Assembly: GCA_022478985.1 (NCBI GenBank)
Contig: JAKSZP010007882.1
Location: 1 to 64,000, forward strand
Source of the DNA: Massospora cicadina
Lineage: Eukaryota; Entomophthoromycota; Entomophthoromycetes; Entomophthorales; Entomophthoraceae
Direction of reading: 5' to 3'
Length of the DNA stretch: 64,000 nt
In this document: positions 57,800-64,000 of the stretch, piece after piece
Layout: every line of letters begins with the position of its first letter
Position numbering within the stretch: the stretch's first letter is position 1
Translations under genes and position numbers: made by a program
The notes under the pieces: model-generated
What the model saw: only the letters and a program-made list of their open reading frames with translations
Told to the model about the DNA's origin: nothing
The model's database searches: none

Positions 57800-58860
57800 T
57801 TTTCAAAAATCTAGGATGAACGCAAACGCACAACTATACTTGTATCAGCATGTATTATGGAGTATTCAAGTCCCCTATGGAATATAACTCTATAAGCTCC
57901 AGGCCTATTATATTCTAATTTTTCTGTTTGGCTGCCAGGGCGAGAGTGAAAATAAATAGCATAATACCTGAACCAATATTCAGTCAAGGCGGGCTTATGC
58001 TGATTGCTTCTATGAGTCTCTTTTTTAGTATTAAATTCAATCTTCTTCATAGCTTGAGCTTTTTAGGCGAATTATTTTGTCAGCCAGATTTGCATAACTA
58101 GATCAGAGTTTTATGGAACATTTTTATCAAGGATAGCCTAGAATTTCAATTGAGCTGAAGGATCTCACCTATAAATACATTTAAACAATGATATCTTGAT
58201 AAATCAATAGTAATTAACTTGGTAATCAAGTAATGCACTAGGTAAAAGAAAATTCCATCATGACGGATCAGTGGAAGTCATTTTTCTTAAAATAGCTACT
58301 AAAGTTCCATTGACTCGTTCAATGGCTCCATTAATGGATGGGTGATAAGGAACCACAAACTTTTGGGCAGTATAAAATAAATGGAATAACTCGTGTAAAA
58401 GTGGAGAAGTAAAGTTAGTCCCATTGTTAGACATAAGGACTTTAGGACACCCATGTTGAGTAATGATTTGGCAGTAGAGGAATAAGGCAGTGGCTTTAGT
58501 GGAGGGAGTAGCAAATAATATGGCCTTGAACATTTAGTTAGATGGTCAAAAGTCATAATAATATATTGATGCTCATGCAAGCCTCAGGGAAAGGGTCCTA
58601 AAACATCAATAAATAACACCTCACAAGCTTTAGTAGGTGGGATAACTTGAGGTTGGTAAATAGGGTGGAGGCACTATGACTCCTACAAAATGAGGCAAGC
58701 AACAATAGCCTCAGTAATAGTAGCAACCACGTTATTACATTAGAATTGGTTTTCTTAACCCCAGTGGGTATTTTTATAAACCCCATAACCAACTTGTCTA
58801 TGCCCCTCATTACTGGCGTCAAACTAAGAGTTAGAATGTAGAAAGGATAACCATTTGGAG
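57800..58860 (-). pseudogene. Element H2 integrase, broken
   Basis: The frame 58258-58533 gives MSNNGTNFTSPLLHELFH, where SDNG has become SNNG, then VPYHPSINGAIERVNGTL with the last catalytic Glu intact. A parallel frame carries IIMTFDHLTK. The C-terminal domain is at 57811-58050 (KLEYNRPGAYRVIFHRGLEY). A frameshift separates core and C-terminus. Confidence 0.85.
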
Positions 58861-59199
58861 TCTACCTTCTTATATAAAGACACATCTCAAATCATGGTGT
58901 CTTAATAATGGTCTTAAGAAAGGTTTAATCTAATTCAGACTCTTTATACCATAGTTCAGGCCTCTCAATTAAATCATACAGTCTCTCCTCTTTCTTGGGG
59001 TCTAAGGTTAACACAGGTAATCAAGATATACCATCAGCTTATTGATGTTTAGAACACAAATGATGTATATTAGAAAAGTCGTAATTTTGAACCGTAAAGC
59101 CCACCAGCTAGCCTTCCGTCAAGATCTTTCATATTCTGAAACCATCTTAGGAAAAAATGGTCTGTAATGACGAAAAATTATTGCCATAAATGAAAGGTT

Positions 59200-60300
59200 A
59201 AAAATGTTAAGCCGCCATAATCTCAGCCAGACATTCTCGTTCTGTTACGCTGTAATTCCACTCAGCCTTAACAAGGTTTTACTGTATTAAACCACGGGAT
59301 GGTCAACATGATTCTAAACATACTGAGATAAAATAGCTATAAAGGCAACATTACTGGCATCAGTATATAGCCTAAAAGGTCTAGCAAAATGATTGTGAAT
59401 TAACACAGGTGCTTTGGTTGGAGTTTTCTCAAGAGAATTGAAGGATTGTTCTTGAGCGGGGCTCCAGTTGAATGGTACATTTTTACAGTAAATGAAATAA
59501 AGGTTCAGCCTGATTGGCGAATTCAAGTTTAAATTGCCAATAATGTGTGACCATGCCTACAAAGCCTTGAATATAACGCAGAATGGTAGAAGGGGACATT
59601 TAATTTTTGGCCTTGATTTTATCTAAAAGAGGTTGAATTTATTTGGCAGAAATCTTATGACCTAGAAACTCCATTTACTCTTAAAAAACGAGCATTTGGA
59701 AGGCTTGAGTTTTAAAAAAATCTGAACCCGCTTGAAAAGCCTCTCATAAATGGTCTAAATGTTAAGTAAGAGTTTTTAAGAATACCATAATATAGCCTAG
59801 ATATACCAAGAAGAAGATCAGCTTTAAATCTCGAAGCATCCCATTCATAGCTCGCTGGAAAGTAGAGGGTGCATTGCTTAAACTTTGAAGCATATAAGTT
59901 GGTTCATATAGGCCCTTGCTTGAAATTAAAGCACATTTGGCCCGATTTTACAGGGCTAACTACACTTGCCAGTACCAACTGGCTAAATCCAAAGCAGAGA
60001 AGTACGTAGAACCAGAAAGCAATTGAGAGAGAGCCTAGAATTATAGTGAGAGGATAGATGCCTCATTGGGTTATGGCATTTAGTATTTGGAATCCATGAC
60101 CACCCAATGAGAGCCATCCTTCTTTTTTACCAGAAGTAAGGGGGTTGCCCAAGGGCTATTGAAAGGTTTTATAATCTAGATTCCAATAATTGGCGTAACT
60201 CTTTAGTAACTTGCACTTCTTCATCTTAGATTTACAATAAGGTTTAGCGCGAATAGGAGTGTTCCCCAGTTTTAACAGTATGCGTTATCCTACACATCTT
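59200..60300 (-). pseudogene. Element H2 reverse transcriptase and RNase H, broken
   Basis: RNase H: the frame 59314-59526 includes HFARPFRLYTDASNVAFIA with TDAS intact. RT: peptides near 59600-60180 follow RT order, but the active site reads YLGY at 59792-59803, so both Asp of YLDD are gone. Many stops interrupt the palm. Confidence 0.82.
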
Positions 60301-61099
60301 ACCAAAATCATAGGTATATTTTGCAAAAATCTTAGATATTCTCGAGTATTTGGTGATCTATATTTCTTGTTCTTTAGTAAGATGCTTCCCAATTGAGGGG
60401 CCCATAGTAAGAATCTCATTATGGGGCTTTATTACAAATTCTTGTAAACTTGCAAAGGTTTTAAAATCATAGACCCACGATAGAGGTAGCAGATTAACTT
60501 AGGGCATATGGTATTTCCAATCCACTTTTCTGGGGCTTATCTGTAATATTTACTTTAAGACGGGTAGTTCTCATGTAGATAAACATAATCTGATACCCCA
60601 GGGCATAGTAGAATATCCTTAAAAGAAGAGTCTAAACACCCTAAATTTGCAATAAATTTCCATTAGTGATAGAAAGATGTAAAAAGGTGTCAGTAATAAC
60701 TTAGGATTTTGAAAAATAACAGCGCAATTTGGGGAACTGATGGACATACCTTCTCCAATTTCAACTGCCTTGGGTGATAGAGTATATTGTGGTCCTTTGA
60801 CATGATATTGGATAGAATAAGACCTCTTTGATGCTTACAACAGACAGACCTGACGCTTGATATGTTTTTTATGAGCACGTTCAGATAAAAGTAATGGAAC
60901 TTGATAACTCAAAAGAGATAAAAAGGAATAAGAAGAACTTGATGATTCCATCAAATTCCTATAAAAATTTGAGTCCCCAAGAGTAGGTCTTAATTTCAAT
61001 TATCCACGATGATGGCGGATGCTGTGCAAGTTAACTTCCAAATTTTTCATAGGAAGAGATGAAAAGCTCCAATTGACCTCATTCTATGAGGTCCTGCAG

Positions 61100-61260
61100 T
61101 ATCATTTCACTCAAAATGTAAAAAAGCTTATGTTTGATTCACTTTACCATTTTAGGAGACCACATTTAATGGTGATCCAGTATCATTAATAGCTTTAACT
61201 TAAACTTGATTTAATTGGAGCTCAATCATAGTAATCACACTCCAAACTGAGAAGTTAGTG
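61100..61260 (-). pseudogene. Element H2 protease fragment
   Basis: The minus strand reads VKAINDTGSPLNVV with the D-T-G active site intact at 61176-61184. The surrounding frame is short and broken by stops. Confidence 0.7.
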
Positions 61261-61389
61261 CCAACAAGGAGGGCAAAGCATAGGAAGCATGTTCATTTTT
61301 ATTAAAATAGGAAGGACCTTGGACATCTTGACTCATACCTGAACCATGATCAAGATGATAATTTTAGTAACTTTGTCTCCCTTTTTCTT

Positions 61390-62330
61390 TTAATCGGCTT
61401 TCTTTTTGAAACAATGATCTTCTGTATGGAAATACTGATAACTTTAATTGCATTGGATAGCCCGAGCATTTTTAGATACAGCATAGACCTTAGGATATGA
61501 GGGCTTTGGGGCTACAAAAGTTTAAGCCCTTTTAAATAACTGAGGTGGTAATTCCAGCAAGGCTTCCTTGATATCAAGGATACTTTGGTAGTTCTTCTTC
61601 ACAATGATAAGATATACTTGCAACTGAGTCCTTATAAAAAAAGTGTACATAACGACTGTGATTTCATTGTCCAGACTAGCTGGCTGCATGCCACCAAAGT
61701 TTGAGTCAATGGATGAAAATGGTAAGCGAAGTCCTTGATAGTTTTGTCCTTAAGTGGCTGTATCCTCATAAAGGCCCGTTTTTGCATGGATAAAGTTTGT
61801 TCACTCCCAAATTTCTTAAGCAAGTCCTCCTTGACATGGGACCAAGTGTTGAAAGTCATCAGATGGGAACCATGATATTCTGTGCTAAACAGGTAAGGTA
61901 ATTAGGCAAAATAATCTTTTGATATCCGTAGCCTCACTAAGAGCCTTTTCATATAAATAAAGAAAAGAAGTGATAATCCCTTTCCTAGTATATAGCTTAT
62001 CCTTGAACACCGCTTTAAAACTCATAGGGTCATTAGCTGATAAGTCATGAGCCTGGCTGCACAAGTTAGGTGTAAACATAAAAGTTAGAGTCAGAGGCTT
62101 GGGATGAACATTGTAGTTGTAAGTTGACAATCTCTTTGCAAATTTCTGTAATTGAATGATTTAGCTTTGAATGGCCCACTTTAGCATCCAATATTCGAGT
62201 TAATTCACGAATTTGCTCCTGTTGCACTTGGTATAGAAGTTCCAAGGAGTCAATATTTGTTTGGATCATAAGCCTCTTGGATTCACACGCCTGTAACAAG
62301 ATATTGATGCCCTTGGCCCATTTGCACAAT
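61390..62330 (-). pseudogene. Element H2 Gag capsid and knuckle, broken
   Basis: The frame 61632-61859 reads WSHVKEDLLKKFGSEQTLS and then RIQPLKDKTIKDFAYHF, a typical retrotransposon Gag capsid. 61885-62130 gives the preceding part. 62066-62329 is a probable coiled coil (LLYQVQQEQIRELTRILDAK). Near 61400-61440 a knuckle-like YQYFHTEDHCFKKK retains part of the Cys/His pattern. Confidence 0.75.
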
Positions 62331-62499
62331 TTATTTAACTCATTGGATAAGGAATGAAGCTACAAGAGGGGGTCACTAGGTACTCCCTCCAGAATCAGGT
62401 TACACCCTCTGGCTACTTTATGAAATTTATACTCACAACTGTTCAATCATATTAGAAAGCTTGCTAGGAGTATGCTCAGATGGACAATAAGAACCTATG

Positions 62500-62827
62500 G
62501 TGCTGGAGTGTTGGAGGGGTCCAGGAGGTCCAGGCGGCCCTTCCATACCAGTTGCTCACATGGTCCAGGTGGTCTGACTTAGCCAGAAGGTCTGATTGGA
62601 CTTCTTGGTCCCATAGGCCCATTGGGCCCAATAGGTCCAGGGGGAGCCGCTGGACTGGAAGGACCTTGAACCCCAGGTGGACCCACAATCCCAGGAATTT
62701 TACTCCACTTTTCTGACTCAGAGTTGAAATTTGGAGTATAGTTGCTCCAATTGGAAAAGGCGATTTCTGATTTCTTCTTCCACCAACTGAGTTTTGTCTG
62801 GAGAGACAGGTAAGAATATCTATTCAT
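62500..62827 (-). pseudogene. Element H2 N-terminal Gag with collagen-like tract
   Basis: The frame 62579-62827 starts MNRYSYLSLQTKLSWWKK and runs into IVGPPGVQGPSSPAAPPG and PIGPNGPMGPRSPIRPSG before a stop. Beyond it, RPPGPCEQ and similar residues continue the pattern. Most Gly positions are three apart with Pro after Gly, as in collagen triple helices. It precedes the coiled coil and capsid, so the intact Gag would have had a Gly-X-Y rod near its N-terminus. Confidence 0.7.
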
Positions 62828-62829
62828 TC

Positions 62830-63474
62830 AACTTGAGTTTCCTGAACTCGTCTCACCAACTGAGTGTTGATGAACTTAGATATTCCATGGTTAAGGTCAG
62901 AGATTAGTTGCTGCACATCATTAAAAAGATTACAGTTACTGATAATTTCACCACAATCATCTTGACTAAACTCAGAGGCAGAATTGAAGAGCTCAGTGAC
63001 ATTAATTATTTAAGGATTGAAATCCCTTCATTAGGCTAAATATCCCCTGATGATGTATTACCACCACTTGCAATAAGTGATAAAAATCAGGATGCACAAA
63101 CTGACATAAATATGGCCTGGTACTAATCTTGGTCAATTGAGAGGTTTGATATAAGTCCCTCATCATGGGGGCACAACGCTGGCCCTGGACCAAGTAGGAT
63201 GTATTCCAGTAAATATGTCTCATCAAGTAGTTTCTGGATGGTGTTTTACAATAAACTTCAGGCTGCAATTACAAAGTTGGAATAAAACTTAAGTTGTGAC
63301 CGTTAAGCTTAAATTGGCATGGAACTCCAACGTAGATGGTGCCCTTGGAATAACAGTCCTAGTGGACCAACCCCAGAACAAAATGCTTGCCTGTTCATGG
63401 TCCTGAGACTCTTCAAGTGAAAAAGGAGAAGCCATCTTAGTGAATGACATTTTCACAAGTGCGTAACTCAGAGT
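62830..63474 (-). other. Element H2 leader and Gag N-terminus, unresolved
   Basis: Minus-strand frames at 63002-63268 and 63289-63540 are open for 80-90 codons but match nothing I recognise. They lie between the primer-binding site and the collagen-like tract, so they may be the Gag N-terminus or leader. Confidence 0.4.
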
Positions 63475-63492
63475 GCCCTGTAATGAGCACCA
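63475..63492 (-). other. Element H2 primer-binding site
   Basis: Minus strand TGGTGCTCATTACAGGGC, two bases from the 5' LTR. One base from the sites in B and G over the core. Confidence 0.75.
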
Positions 63493-63494
63493 CT

Positions 63495-63834
63495 TGTAAA
63501 GCTTTGAATTTGAATTAAATATTATCAGTAATTCTCTCAAAGTTAATTTAGTGATTTTCCAGAAACAGTAGAATTTAATAAAATAATAGCAGATATTGTA
63601 ACGCAGAAAAATACTTTATTAATAAAATACTTAATAATAGATTCAATATGTTCCATTTAAGCTCTGATCTTTTTACTCTCTGAGAGGTTAAATCCTCTAT
63701 GATTTTATGATGGGATACACCTGATAATTCATAGATGACAGATGAGATCATAATCACTAATTCTCCCCTCAGCAACCCGCATAGGGGTTAGAGTAAAAGA
63801 ATTGGATAAAGAAGAATCAGGCGAAATCCTGACA
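63495..63834 (-). repeat. Element H2 5' LTR (340 bp)
   Basis: On the minus strand it starts TGTCAGGATTTCGCCTG and ends GCTTTACA. Partner of 57419-57765. Confidence 0.85.
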
Positions 63835-64000
63835 CTAGGATTGCACTGAGTATATATTACAAACAAAGTAGATGATCATTTGAAGCATTTTTTAAATAGA
63901 GGAGGTTAATGTAGAATTAACTTGCTCTAACAATTCATTAGTTTCAGGATGATAGGGGTGTTAAAAATCCGAGTGGACCCCATTATTTTGGTTAATTATT
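63835..64000 (-). pseudogene. Element K integrase catalytic fragment
   Basis: The minus strand reads HPYHPETNELLEQVNSTL, the third catalytic region of a Ty3/gypsy integrase. It continues, after H2, as CPHSRLCIVEFPNC and the C-terminal domain at 57070-57230. The left side of K's pol lies outside the window. Confidence 0.78.

Larger units (their letters stand above)
57419..63834 (-). mobile_element. Ty3/gypsy element H2 (6.4 kb), nested in K
   Basis: LTRs at 57419-57765 and 63495-63834 (about 340 bp) share TTTAATAAAATAATAGCA, TCTATGATTTTAT and GGGATAC. A purine tract (GGGGGAAAAG, minus) adjoins the 3' LTR and a TGGTGCTCATTACAGGG primer-binding site adjoins the 5' LTR. Minus-strand order: collagen-like tract, coiled coil, capsid, zinc knuckle, protease, RT, RNase H, integrase. 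Related to H1 by gene order and the Gly-X-Y tract, although the LTRs differ. Confidence 0.87.

Noticed and set aside
1..64000. CRISPR arrays, operons or prokaryotic mobile elements
   Set aside because: No regularly spaced short repeats with unique spacers, no Shine-Dalgarno-led gene clusters. A spliced kinase and Ty3/gypsy elements show this is eukaryotic nuclear DNA.

Overview
This window reads as nuclear DNA of a eukaryote with a large, AT-rich, repeat-dominated genome. One recognisable host gene is present: a spliced casein kinase 2 catalytic subunit on the minus strand at 17564-18909. It has nine exons and eight very short introns (35-53 nt). Nearly everything else is transposable-element DNA in various stages of decay. 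The lineage cannot be fixed from the sequence alone. Very short introns, Ty3/gypsy dominance and CpG-type decay would suit an early-diverging fungus, but a protist is not excluded.

Layout. 1-15523: a Ty3/gypsy element (A, plus strand, 5' end outside the window) is split by a 10.4-kb Ty3/gypsy element (B, minus strand, 2908-13288). B has both LTRs and a 5-bp target duplication. Inside A, a 564-bp mariner-derived fold-back element sits in the codons of the reverse transcriptase YLDD motif. 15524-25750: host-like AT-rich DNA with CK2 alpha, tRNA-derived SINEs of three families, degenerate ~48-bp minisatellite arrays, an inverted-repeat element, and two of three tiny poly(A)-ended insertions. 25755-27216: G, a miniature LTR element (TRIM-like). 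27289-33774: F, a 6.5-kb Ty3/gypsy element of a different, chromovirus-like lineage. 36842-46861: D, a 10-kb relative of A and B, whose primer-binding site is split by E, a 2.2-kb non-autonomous LTR element encoding tandem peptide repeats. 49114-56430 (H1) and 57419-63834 (H2): two minus-strand Ty3/gypsy elements. H2 lies inside the integrase of a further minus-strand element (K) seen at 56436-57418 and 63835-64000. H1 lies next to, and probably inside, the 3' part of K.

How the parts work together. A, B and D share Gag, protease, RT, RNase H and integrase sequence. B, D, G and H2 share a primer-binding-site type complementary to a tRNA ending CCTGTAGTGAGCACCA, so the miniature element G is probably mobilised by full-length relatives. 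The three SINE families share a 3' end (CCTCAAATAAAT-like), which suggests one LINE partner. No retroelement has a fully open gag-pol: stops and frameshifts are frequent and many catalytic residues are lost. E's two LTRs differ repeatedly at CpG versus TpG/CpA, which points to decay by methyl-cytosine deamination.

Most notable: a collagen-like Gly-X-Y tract in the Gag region of both H1 and H2, the 46-residue tandem repeats encoded by E, the 19-29 bp retroposed fragments flanked by 15-18 bp target duplications, and the fold-back element in the RT active site. No rRNA, free-standing tRNA gene, CRISPR array or prokaryotic operon was seen.
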